A stretch of DNA of 64,000 nucleotides from Megamerina dolium (Eukaryota; Arthropoda; Insecta; Diptera; Megamerinidae). Position 1 is the stretch's first letter. Each line of letters begins with the position of its first letter. Under the pieces are notes generated by a model that had not been told where the DNA came from, ran no database searches, and was given only the letters and a program-made list of their open reading frames with translations. Below, one piece after another: positions 47,160 to 57,840 of the stretch. Both the position numbers and the translations under genes were made by a program. The stretch lies in contig OY978529.1 in NCBI GenBank assembly GCA_963854835.1, positions 36,452,055-36,516,054 on the forward strand. The letters run 5' to 3'.

Positions 47160-48400
47160 TGATGAAAAAATATTATTTCCAATATTTTCCAATGATGCGT
47201 TCAAAATTAATGATACTTTCTATTCAAATCTGTTGATTTTTGTATGGAAAAATATAAATTTTGTATAGGCGCTATGCTTATTTATCAATATAATGACAGA
47301 AAATTTTATGTGGTGATAAATAAATAAGTTTTCCAAAATTTTGTAATGATGCATTGAAAAATTTTGCATATTTGTCTATTTTTGTTTTCAAAAATGCAAT
47401 TTTTGTATGGGAACTATGTTTATTTATCAACATAATGACACAAAGTTTTATGTGAAATACCATCGAGAAAAACAAATAGGATTTCCAACATTTTGTAATG
47501 ATGCATTGAAAAATTTTGCTTATTTGATGATTTTTGTTTTCAAAAATGCAATTTTTGTATGGTGACTATGTTTATTTATCAACATAATGATACAAAATAT
47601 AATGTGAAATACTATTGTGATAAAGAAATAAGATTTCCAAAATCTTTTAAAGATACATTGAAAAATTTTGCATATTTGTCGATTTTTGCTTTCAAAAATG
47701 CAATTTTTGTATGGGAACTATGTTTATTTATCAACAGAATGACACCAAATTTTACAAGGAATGGTACAATAATAAAAAAATAACTCTTTTAAAGTTTCAT
47801 AATGTTACATTGAAATATAAAGCAAATTTGTTGATTTTTGTTTTAAAAAATGCGAATTTTGTACGAAGACCATGTTTATTTATAAACGAAATATCTTAAA
47901 ATTCAAGTTGGAACAATATTTTCATGAAAAACTCAATTTACCGAAATTTCAGTATGATACATTAAATATTGGTGGTACTTTTAATATAAGTTTGTATTTT
48001 AAAATTTTATATGGTGACTATATTTATTTATTAAAGACATGTGTTAATATTTTACTTATAGCAAGACTTCAAATTTTATGTGGAATAGTTATTTTTTTTA
48101 AGTTTAAAAGTTCTAGTTTAAAAATGCTATATTGCAAAATAATAATACTTTGGTTGTAAATTTTTATATTGTTTATTTTTTAGAAATTAAAATTTCGCAT
48201 TGGGACTATATTTAATTATGAACAGAATGACTTGAAATGTTGTATGTAGCATTATTTTGGTAAAAAAAATATGATTGCCTGTATTTCATAATACTGAGTT
48301 GAACAATAATAGTAACTTCCATACAAATTTATCGATTTTTCTTTCAAAAAACATTTAAATATTTTAGGTAGACTATTTTAGTAATCCAATTTTAAAATAA
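47160..48400 (+). repeat. Satellite-like array, flavour S2, opposite orientation
   Basis: Units with TTTTGTATGGGAACTATGTTTATTTATCAAC at about 47263, 47405, 47558, 47709 and 47860: spacing 142-153 bp. Reverse-complementary to the array at 45.2-46.1 kb. Overlapping 62-95-codon frames are repeat by-products. Confidence 0.83.
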
Positions 48401-49525
48401 AATATATTTTTTGTAGACGAAATTTTGTCTTTTTCACTTACAAATAGACTTCTGTATAAAATGTCTGACGATATCGAAAGCCTCAGCTTTCGACCCCACA
48501 TAGGAGAAAGCCTGAAAGGGACACTAAAATATGTAATCATATTCGGAGTTCTATAATATCTCTGCATTCTTTTATTATTTACTTCAACATTGCTTAATTT
48601 TGACAATGTTAAAGACACCACCTCCCCATTTTCTACGGATATACCCATGCACTTTTATATTATTGTACTTAGAAGGTGGTAATTTTTTTTTTTTCCTTCA
48701 TAGGTAATTTAATTTCCTGCCCAACTAATATTTGGAATAAATTTTCGACGCAATATCGTATGATTATTAAATTAAGAGAATGTTGTTAAAAAAAAATACT
48801 AATAATAATAAAGACGCAAGCTTATATTTATTATCATAAATTTTTATCTTCACACCCATAATTATAATACAATTTTATTTTTCGTTTATTTTCTGGTGTA
48901 CTGGTGACTGTTCAGTTAAATAAATATGTTGATGCATTTTGTAAGCTACATACAAGCTGACGTACTCTACTCGCATATATACTATAGCTTTGAATGTTTG
49001 ACACGTTTTAATTATGACTACGAGTACTACATATCTTATAATAGCCACAACGTAACGCATACCAATTGCGGGAGTATTTATATACTTACTACTACAAGTA
49101 CTACACACTACTCATGCACTGTAGGTATACAAAATTTTTGTGTTGAATCACCACAAATAATTATTTTTTCCCAAATTCTACACATCGTAATCGTATCTAC
49201 ATTTAACGAAAATTTCAACTAAGAAATTGTTAGCAAGCAAAGGCGGTCCAAGTACTCGTACAAACAGATTGAGTTATTTCTTAATTTAAGATAAACATAT
49301 AGATGGATAGATAGATAGATAGATAGTTGGATAGTTAAATATATATTAAATACATAGACAGACAAATAGGCAGACAGTTAGTTAAATATATACTATATAT
49401 GAGCTGTTTAGACAAATCGGCACGGACATAGGCAGACAGAGTAGCAACGTAGCTACAAAGCAATTCAAATACATAGACTAAAGTCGAAAGAGACGCATTG
49501 AAATGCAAACAAACAAAATAAAGTT
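48401..49525. other. Anonymous DNA with a GATA tract
   Basis: Includes a GATA tract at about 49302-49326 and GACA/CAGA-rich DNA. A 91-codon minus-strand frame at 48373-48648 has no recognisable motif. Confidence 0.45.
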
Positions 49526-49766
49526 GAATGCCCCTATTGCGGTTCACAACTTTTGTAACAGTTTGGTCGCCGTCGAGAAATTCATATTGCCGTTCTCAAC
49601 TCGACTGGCGGCTGATTTTTTTGATTGTGTTCATTATTTTTGTGGTATTGCCGTTTGCAACTCTGTTTCAGTTTGGTCGACAAGCACGTTAAATATACAC
49701 CACTGCTCATAAGCAGTTGTGTTTGCATCAGTTGCAGTTTACTTTAAACTAATAAAGCCAAAAATA

Positions 49767-49906
49767 ATGGAGAGATCGTAAGTAATAATTAGCTTGGCTT
49801 CATATTGTAATTTCTCAACATTTTATACATTTTCAGAAGTTTAAAAATTACAACCAAATCTCAATTTGAGAGGCTTGTTCAACTAATGGACCAGAATCCA
49901 AGCTAA
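49767..49906 (+). pseudogene. Harbinger Myb/SANT-like protein, truncated
   Basis: ATG at 49767, an 11-base first exon, a 59-bp intron with donor GTAAGT (49778) and acceptor TTTTCAG (ending 49836), then an exon reading TTKSQFERLVQLMDQNPS before a stop at 49904-49906. This matches the start of the Myb/SANT-like DNA-binding protein that helps Harbinger transposase reach DNA and the nucleus. Only about 26 residues remain, where the family has a few hundred. RRESKK-like codons just after the stop suggest an internal deletion joined the start near the C-terminus. Identification rests on a short stretch, so moderate confidence. Confidence 0.65.
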
Positions 49907-50042
49907 CAAAGTAGACGTGAATCTAAGAAAATAAGATTTTTTTTTTTTAAATAATTTAAGTTATCTTCCATTTACCAAAAAAGACTGAAATGAATTTAAA
50001 AAATAAATAAGAGATAAATTTATTGAGCTTGGAAAGAACGCA

Positions 50043-50489
50043 TTATATTATTTCTGATACTCCTTGCAGCGTCTGTTTCGTCTCCAATACATCTAATACT
50101 TCTTTTAAAACAAGTGACATTGTAGATTGAGCCACTCCTATATTGAAGTCATTGCCGCTGCTCTTCTGGTAGCTTCCATCAGCGAAAAATCTAAGAGCAG
50201 CACACAATTTCAATATTGGTGGTATAGATACGACACGCACAGATTTCTTGAAATGGTCTTTTACGTCATCCAGCAAAAAGCAAAATGCCTCTTTGCTCAG
50301 TCGAAAATAGCTAATAAATCTATAAAAAAATTTATTATTTGCTTTTATTTATTTTGAACAATATTTATACTTTTCGCTAGGTAGTTCAAGAGGGTTAGAG
50401 TCATCACGAATTTTTCTCCGTAAGCGTAGCAAATCAATTTTCGCGTCTTCGTTTTCATCTTCATAAAACAAATCTACACTAATATCCAT
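50043..50489 (-). pseudogene. Harbinger (HARBI1-like) transposase, N-terminal part
   Basis: ATG at 50489 opens MDISVDLFYEDENED...; the first exon ends at 50371. A 51-bp intron follows, with donor GTATAA (50370) and acceptor TTTTTTTATAG (ending 50320). The second exon continues in frame as FISYFRLSKEAFCFLLDDVK, then SIPPILKLCAALRFFADGSY and GNDFNIGVAQSTMS, the helix-turn-helix region typical of HARBI1-like transposases. The frame stops at 50043 after about 131 residues. The DDE catalytic domain, which would follow for another 200 or more residues, is absent. An AATAAA on the minus strand just beyond may serve as the poly(A) signal. It could only make a DNA-binding fragment, perhaps a repressor. 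Confidence 0.85.
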
Positions 50490-50801
50490 TTTAAATAATT
50501 TTCACAGCAAAACACAATTGTATATTTCCTTAATTTTTGCTTTTAATCGACCACTTTTCTGTCATAAGTGATATTTTAAGCTGGTAACGCCATAACAATT
50601 TCAACCGAAAACAGTGGTGTACCACAATACCAAAAAATAGTTTGGTCTTGTTGAAGTCGGGTCGACTCTAAGACGACCAAACTGGGTTGAGTGGTGAACC
50701 GCAATAGGGGCAGAAATAAAAAACATATATACAAATATAAAAACCATGGTCAAAACACTCACACAGACATACATTTCCATGCTGATTATAAACAAAAATA
50801 C

Positions 50802-52144
50802 AAAGGGTGTTTTTTTTTTCGTGTTCTACTTTCAATGTGAAATTTGTGCAATTTTTCGAAATTGTCAACATCATTTGGTATAAAATGTCATGTTATTTAG
50901 TGTTTGGATATCATTTCGGGCATATGATTTCCCATTTTTTTTGGCTTTACTGAGCCATATTCAAACAGATGGGCCCAAATGTTTCACAAATAATAGACAA
51001 ACGCTCTGACAATACTAATGGAATTTTACAAGGCATTGAGCACAACCTGTTATATATGATTTTATATAAAAAAAACTAGATATTTATTGTGTTTAATAAA
51101 AATATTTATCATCTCAAATTTTTTGCTGTCAACTGACAGGTCCATATTTTCGAAAATAATTTGAGTAAATTCAATTTGTCACCAAGTATGATAAAAACGA
51201 TGATTACATGGCTTAAATTTTTATTTAGAATGATGAATAAATTTAAAATTTCACAATTGTGCTAATAAAAAGACAAGCCTCCACAAAGTTCTTCAGAATT
51301 TCTAGTGTAAACTATTTTTAATGGCATCTGAAAAGTGTCTTTGTATTTTCTTCAACTCAGATTTTGTAATTTTATGCTGAAAATCGGAATAAGCGATCAG
51401 ATGATTTTCTGTTCAATCAGTTGTTCAAATTCGGTATTCAAATAATACCGATTATTTTTAATGCTATCGGAAGAATAGTGATTTTTTTTTTTTTATTGTC
51501 AGAGACATTGAACAAAAAAATAAACTTGAGCTATAAACAAAAAATTTGCGATATAAATCGGAATCTACGAGCTAAATGATGAACATTTGACTCTGATTCT
51601 TGCACAAATTTGATCTTGTCTCAATGCTGGGCAAGGTTTTTATTCAAAATTTCAAAGCAAATGCACGGACGCCAACCAAAATTCGAACCTTCCCCAAGAA
51701 TCAACATTCAACAACGGCAAGCTTATCTTCATTGTATAATATTTGCCATCTAATCGACTGAGTTTTATCAAAATGCATTTTTGGGAACTAAAACCGATAC
51801 ATTATTTGCTCTATTCACTAGCTGAATTAGACCTTTATATCAACCTATTTGATAAAATCCGAAATATTGTAAAAATTCACATTTTGCAAGCTCTATGAAG
51901 ATGTCAAATTTTCCATCGTTAGATTACAACATGCACACGTTTAATGTAAGAATGGCACAAACCTAGTTTCTTTTAGAATGAATGTAAAAAACTTAATGGC
52001 CGCTCATTTTGATACGGTTTTGGACTACTAAAATCCAACAAAATGCTAAATCAAATATCTGTATTATTTTCAGTAGACACTGTTTGATAACATTTTAAAT
52101 GCACTTTGGGTAACACGACATGCTCTTGAGAAAAAACACCCTTT
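50802..52144. mobile_element. Possible TIR element, no coding sequence
   Basis: AAAGGGTGTTTTTT at 50802 is mirrored by AAAAAACACCCTTT ending at 52144. Beyond the T run both ends also share a CGTGTT string and a -TG-ATTT string. The 1343-bp interior has no recognisable transposase. T-runs make chance pairing possible, so this is tentative. Confidence 0.35.
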
Positions 52145-52184
52145 ACATCTCCATTCAAAAGTTGAATACAATAGACGAACGATT

Positions 52185-52213
52185 CAGAGAGAGAAAGAGA
52201 GAGAGAGAGAGAG
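52185..52213. repeat. (GA)n microsatellite
   Basis: A GA run with one interruption, explaining the SLSLSLSL frame on the minus strand. Confidence 0.92.
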
Positions 52214-53025
52214 CCATTGCTTTTATCCACGAAGCACAAGTAAACGAAAGACGACCAAACGACTGAACGATTGAACGACTGAATGACGGAACGACCAAAC
52301 AAACGGTCATACTTGTTTAACCCACTGAAACAATTTCTATTCTTATTGTTGCACGAATAATAGTACTTTTCGTTGTTGTTGTTGTTGTTACGCATATTGC
52401 TGCTACGGTTGTAATGCCTAGCCAACATTGATTTAGAAATGTAATGAAAGTAAAAAAAATATAGAAATAACCACTAAACAATGCATTCATTATTTCCAAC
52501 CAACAAACAAACACTCGTAGATCAAAAATGTGCGTGAGTGTGTGTATGTGCGTTTATAAGGGGTATTAGAAATGTAATTATTTCATTTGCAAAACATAAC
52601 AAAAAAAAAACAACAATAGATACAACAACAACAACAAATATACAGCAGAACGGCAGGACATTGAATGCGCCTATTGCGATCAGGTGTAACGGTATATAAT
52701 AGTGATGCACGTGTACTTACACGCCACATAGCAAAGCTAATGCATAACCAATTTTAGTGGTTTATCGATTGAACAACCAGAACAATAAGAACATAAAATA
52801 AACAAATTATAATGTTACAGGTCGCAGCTTACTCCCCAAATAGAACCAACAACCAAAAAAGGCGTTTTATGCTAATAACAAACAATTAACCCCTTTGGAT
52901 AGAATGGAACTACTCTCTACTGGTGGTTAAATAGTATTTGGATGAGGGAATATTGGTTTCGTTAATAATTTACAGCAATCAATTGGCGCTTATTCTGGTA
53001 GTACACATTTGTTAGGGAAAATTTT
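52214..53025. other. Anonymous DNA
   Basis: Contains GAC-rich and AAC-rich simple sequence. No gene is recognised. Confidence 0.5.
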
Positions 53026-53100
53026 CTGGAAGAACTCTGCAACAAAGCCGAGAAAAAGGTGCTCTCTTATTCGGAATTGTCCAATATAAGTTGACACCCT
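53026..53100 (+). repeat. SINE body fragment
   Basis: GGAAGAACTCTGCAACAAAG followed by CCGAGAAAAAG-TG matches the body of the 24.3-kb SINE. Head and tail are not recognisable. Confidence 0.6.
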
Positions 53101-53509
53101 TAAATTGACACTATTTAAATTTGAAATGCGTTCAAAAATTTGGAAAGGGGACAGACCCTTTGGAACCCATCCCTTTTCTTTTCCGTTTTTACAGCATCCT
53201 ATAACCCAAAGTGTGAGAATTCAGACCAGACATAATCGAGACAAATCCAATAGAGGACACATATCAACCCAAAAATGACACATTCGAGACAAATTCCGTT
53301 AAATTTCATTGGAATTAGCCACGAAAGAGATATTTTAGAGCAAAAATGAGTCAGGCTGCGACGAGGTATACAATAGACATAAGTCAAGATTTTCGATTTT
53401 GGGGGCCCTTATATGAGAAATTTTCTATGTGCCATGATTTCATACTGACTATGTATTATTTGGTGGTAAGCATATCAGAATACTATGGTTAGAATCGTTT
53501 TTGTTTGAA

Positions 53510-53840
53510 GTCTCTTCTACAAGAGGACACACTTAGATCACAGAATCCAGTTGTGATACCCCGAGCTTCTCTTCCAGTACTAATATGCGTGTTGAATTTT
53601 TCGAACAGCACTAGAGGAGACCCTCTTATATTAGCCGATTGCGAACGGCAGAGCCCTTGTGATATCATTTGTACTGAGCTTAGTCATAGAATTCTTTAAG
53701 AAGCATTTTGCATGACAAATTGCCGACAGGTGGACACCAAATTTTTTTCAATATTAAAGTTGCTGTCTCTCGAGCTTATGACCTCAGAAGACCAACGCAC
53801 TATCCACTCAATTACGATACCCACTAGAGTAGCTGGCATT
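53510..53840 (-). mobile_element. tRNA-derived SINE, second tail type
   Basis: A minus-strand copy with the standard body (GAACGGCAGAGCCCTTGTGAT on the plus strand, ATTAGCCGATT). Its decayed head is near 53780-53835. Beyond GAGCTTCTCTTCCAGTACT the tail reads on as TTGTGATACC and GAGGACACACTTAG, shared with the 54.4-kb copy but not with the 24.3-kb copy. Confidence 0.8.
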
Positions 53841-54420
53841 GTCATTATTGAATTATGTTACCCCTACGTCCAGATTAAATAAAAATAACAAAAATAACTT
53901 GGACACCGAAGTACTATGAATCTAATAGCCTGCTTTCCAATATGTGGGAAGTTATGTTCTCTATCTAATCTAGACCAGCAACGTAGAAATTAAGTAATCG
54001 CTAGAAGTCCCTAAATGCTAAATGGTTAGCATACACGATGTTGGAACTACTGAATGAGGTGATCACTCCACCAAGCTGAATGCCGTCAAAATATTGTAGA
54101 ACTTGGATGTTCACGTACTATGGATCTTGACGCCATTCTTACAATTCGATATTTTAAGTTTACGCAGTGCTTCTTTTAGGAGATTTCGTATTCAGTCTAG
54201 CAAACGTTTTGATTTAAAAAAAAATTGAAAATTTTTATTCAATATCAACATTTTTATCTGGAGTTGAACTTATCTGGTTTTCGTTTTGTCTCAAATTTTT
54301 TCTTAACCAGGTTTTATCTTGTCTAAACATTTGTTCCTTCTGGGTTTTATGTGTAGTTTTGCTGGATCTGGATTGTATCTTCCCTGTAGTTGACATTTGC
54401 ACTAAGTATTCAATTTAAGA
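53841..54420. other. Anonymous DNA
   Basis: No gene or named repeat is recognised. Confidence 0.45.
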
Positions 54421-54424
54421 TAGA

Positions 54425-54755
54425 GGTTAGGTTAGGTTATGGGGCTGCCCTCTCTCTGAGAGACCCACTTAGGCCAGAAAGGCCCATTGTGATACCACCG
54501 AGCTTCCAATACTGTTGTGAGTGTTAAATTTGGACAGCATTAGAAGGGACGTAATTATATTAGCCGGTTCCGAACGGCAGAACCCTTGTGACATCACTTT
54601 AACTTAGTTTTGCCACAGAGCTCTTTTTAAGAAGCATTTTTGGCAAATTTTTACTGCGGGAAAAATGGCCAATTCTTGCCGGCAAGTGGGTACCGTTCGA
54701 AAGAAAAATCATTTCGATATCAAATTTTATTATGCTTCAGCCGGGGATTGAACCC
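54425..54755 (-). mobile_element. tRNA-derived SINE, second tail type, GGTTA end
   Basis: Body and partial head (B box as GGGGATTGAACCC near 54740) on the minus strand; the A box is missing. The 3' tail shows GAGACCCACTTAGGCC..GGCCCATTGTGATACC and ends in GGTTAGGTTAGGTTA (54427), so on its own strand it ends in TAACC repeats. Confidence 0.85.
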
Positions 54756-54789
54756 ACCAAGCTTCTGTAGCTCCCAATAGCATTTACAT

Positions 54790-55269
54790 TTACTTAAGCT
54801 TTCCTTTCTCAGTCACCATAGTGCGTAATGACGCTTGGAGTACGTAGGCACGTAAATTGGACCCTTGGATGTACTCTATAAGAGTATATTGTTGTAAGAA
54901 GTGTCTACAAAAACATGGTTTTAATATCAGTCTGAAAAAAATTGCAATTTTTTTACTAATCCTATATAGAAATTCTCGTTTTTTATCTTCGATAACATTT
55001 GCAACTCTCCTTTCTACCACACACGACACTGGATAATGTGCGCACAAACATTTAAAACCCATACGTGTTTTATAAATAACGTATAAGGTTAATAGAATCG
55101 AATAAAGGTGAAGAAAAAAACAACGAAAATCATTTTTATCCTTTTGCATCGATTTATATATGACACGTAGGACGTACACGTGTGTGATATATGTAGAATA
55201 GAATGTCTTGGGTATTATAAGTTCGTTCCACTGCAATACATCAATACCAACAACAATATTTTTAAACAT
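54790..55269 (-). other. Unidentified 159-codon open frame
   Basis: One of the longest open frames not explained by a named transposon. It starts MFKNIVVGIDVLQWNEL and is rich in aromatic and Cys residues, with no motif, signal peptide or repeat I can name. It begins next to the tRNA-head end of a SINE. It may be chance or part of an unknown element. Confidence 0.2.
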
Positions 55270-55279
55270 AAATATTCCT

Positions 55280-56563
55280 TAAAATTGATCTTTAAGATAA
55301 TTATCAAACAGCCATGGAGAAAGAGGTAAAGAAACTTTTAAAGGCTTAGCTCTACATATTTATTCTACGGGGACGATATTACTAACTACAGCGAGTGCAA
55401 TTAAGGTAGTTAAAGGCATAGATGGCATAAATGTATATTGAAAATATAATGTGCACATATACGAGTATAAACTATTAATGCCATCACATGGCTAATCGTA
55501 AAGTGTGCTGCCGGCACGTGTGGCTGTAATGATAAATTTAACGACATTAATGTATTATGTATATACAAATATGCTCATATGACACAAACATACATAAACT
55601 CACACATCTAATGCTTTATTGATATATTAAAGAACAACAAAGTCAAATATAATAAAAATACAAAATAAACAAATTTGTATAAGTGAAAAAAAAAAAGAAA
55701 AACATAACAAAAAATGTTCCAAAAGCAATAATACTTAATAAAAATATAATTCATTGTGATGATGATGATGATGATGATGAGAAATAAAATCGTAAAAGTA
55801 AAGTTAGTAATTGTAAATTAACTTTTTTAACTTTTTCGGATTTTTTCTAACATAAATTTTAAAAATATTCCAATGAGTGATTGAAGTGAATCTCAAAAAT
55901 TGGCAGCCCTAATACATACCCATACAGCATATGGAAGAAAAAATATACTAAACTGAAAATATTCAATCAAATTTAATCACTTTCGTGTACAAAAATGAAA
56001 ATAATAATAATAATAATAATAAACGCCAGCATTAATGTAATATTGGATAATACTCGTACATACCTGTAATAAATACCAATAATATATACCTATACGAACA
56101 ACAATAATGATATTAATAATGTCATCAACAATAAGAAGAACAAATAACAGCCACAATAATAACTACTACATACAACAATGGAGTATAAAGTGTTTAGAAT
56201 CAAACAAATGCAAATATGTCTACCTACACATTTCTCTTTCTATATAAATGTATACCCCCAGTAGAGATTTTTGTATGCATTATGTCTAGCTAGATATGGT
56301 TAGTGTACTGATTATATTAATGCTAAACAACCTGTAGTTACTTTCTTATAAGTTACGTTCATGAAATTATTGTTATAAGAAAAAAGATTAAAAAAAGAAA
56401 AAAAAGCGTGCATGCCTGGAATTCTTGCTGGATGAGATGAATAAATCTCTGGCAACCTAGTGCTTAATCTCGCCAGCTCATCTGCCTTACAGTTCCATGG
56501 AATGTCCCTAGGCAGCGGTACCCATACAATATGTACATTGTATTGCTCTGCTACTTCGTTAAT
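55280..56563. other. Anonymous AT-rich DNA with GAT and AAT tracts
   Basis: Contains (GAT)n at 55757-55782 and (AAT)n at about 56000-56021. No gene is recognised. Confidence 0.5.
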
Positions 56564-57063
56564 AGCCTAGACAGATGGCAGCGTTAATCCGGATTACCGG
56601 CGCACTTAATCCGAATAAAATATTAGCCTGACAGACGGCAGTATTGCAGATTAACTAAACGGCTGATTGCTGTTTTATTAGATCTGCTCACTTACATTAC
56701 TATCACTATCAATTTCTGTCATCTGTCACTCTCGATATGAGAAAATCTACAAGAAGTACGTGAACTGAAAACTATCAGAAACTTGAAAATTGACATTCAC
56801 CGTTCGTAATTGACAGCTGGATTTATTTGTTCGCCAACGCTTTTCATGTTAAAAACACTTGACCAATTGTTGAAAGTTTTTTGTTAGCGAACACACTTAA
56901 TATTTTGCAAAATTCACAATATAAAAATTTCAGCAGTATTGCCATAGCAAATTGCCCTAATCCTCTTTTATTTTGAGAATTAACTCAAACAGTTAATGCG
57001 GATTTGCTGCAGTTTATGCACGAGTTAATTCGAATTAACGCGGTAATTCGGACTGTTTAGACT
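56564..57063 (-). mobile_element. 500-bp MITE, copy 2 (inverted)
   Basis: Reverse-complementary to the element at 14049-14574 along its whole length, with matching terminal repeats (AGCCTAGACAGATGG on the left; the right end is worn to GTTTAGACT). Interior landmarks such as CGGCTGATTGCTGTTTTATTA and CATCTGTCACTCTCGATATG agree closely. No coding sequence. Confidence 0.88.
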
Positions 57064-57419
57064 ATAAGAGTTGAGCGTCATTTAAAAGCAAAAGCCGATT
57101 TGGCGTACGTTCTTTCGAGAGATTTAAGAGCGTCTTATATAAATAATAATATCGGTATAAATATAAATATCTTTGATAGATACCGTATTACAGCGAAGCT
57201 ACATTTCCTACTCCTTTATCGAAAAAACTCGACTTGAAAAACGCTGCAAAAGTCAGGTAATCGGAACTTAAGCTTAACCCGTAAAAAATCAGAGAAGACG
57301 TCGCATCCTACCCTTCCCACCAAAAAACTAAAATATTTTTGTGATCGATATCAATCGAAATAGTTGTGCAGGTATTGCCTCTATAGTGATACTTTAAATA
57401 TAAAATCAACCCAAATAAC
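57064..57419. other. Anonymous DNA
   Basis: No gene or repeat is recognised. Confidence 0.45.
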
Positions 57420-57720
57420 ATGATTAAAAAATTACAGATAATCCCACAGCGGTCTAGAAATTGTCCCTAGACTCCCCTTCTATATTTTCTCATATCATAT
57501 TTACTCTCGATATGGCCATTCCATTAAGGAGGCTCTAATACCAAATAAACAAATAAAAAAAAACGAAATTTGAAAAAATCGCCAAAAAAAAGTTGTGAAA
57601 TCTATTACCAACCACTATTAATTTTTCCACCTCAACCTTTTATCTGATTATATTTACTCTCTATCTCCATCTATCTCGCAGTTCCCATACAAAATGAACG
57701 TAAAAAAATGGTCGCCTCAT
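57420..57720 (+). repeat. Satellite units, flavour S3
   Basis: About two diverged units with TTTACTCTC-AT-TC and AGTTCCCATACAAAATGAACG blocks like those at 23.7-25.1 kb. Confidence 0.6.
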
Positions 57721-57764
57721 TATGGGGACTCACTGACAAAATTTACGATTTTTGAGTTAGTTTA

Positions 57765-57840
57765 GCCGAGATTTGAACCTGGGACCTCATCCATACACAT
57801 CTAATGCTCACACCACAGTACTGCACCACATCAACGGTCT
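57765..57840 (-). repeat. tRNA-like head
   Basis: On the minus strand, a B-box-like CCCAGGTTCAAATC (57770-57783 on the plus strand) lies downstream of an A-box-like TGTGGTGCAGTACTGTGG. Probably a SINE head of another family. No closed acceptor stem, so not a tRNA gene. Confidence 0.5.

Larger units (their letters stand above)
49529..50712. mobile_element. PIF/Harbinger transposon, deletion derivative
   Basis: An 1184-bp element with perfect 19-bp terminal inverted repeats TGCCCCTATTGCGGTTCAC / GTGAACCGCAATAGGGGCA and a 3-bp duplication GAA (49526-49528 and 50713-50715). Versions of the terminal sequence recur just inside the left end (CCGTTCTCAAC near 49591, CCGTTTGCAACTC near 49651, each with a nearby CAGTTTGGTCG-like string), likely transposase-binding repeats. 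It holds the starts of both genes this superfamily carries, a Myb/SANT-like gene on the plus strand and a transposase on the minus strand, facing each other. Both are cut short, so it must be non-autonomous. Confidence 0.9.

Noticed and set aside
52667..52690. Solo Harbinger end (TGCGCCTATTGCGATCAGG)
   Set aside because: It resembles TGCCCCTATTGCGGTTCAC only over about 13 bases and has no partner end nearby.
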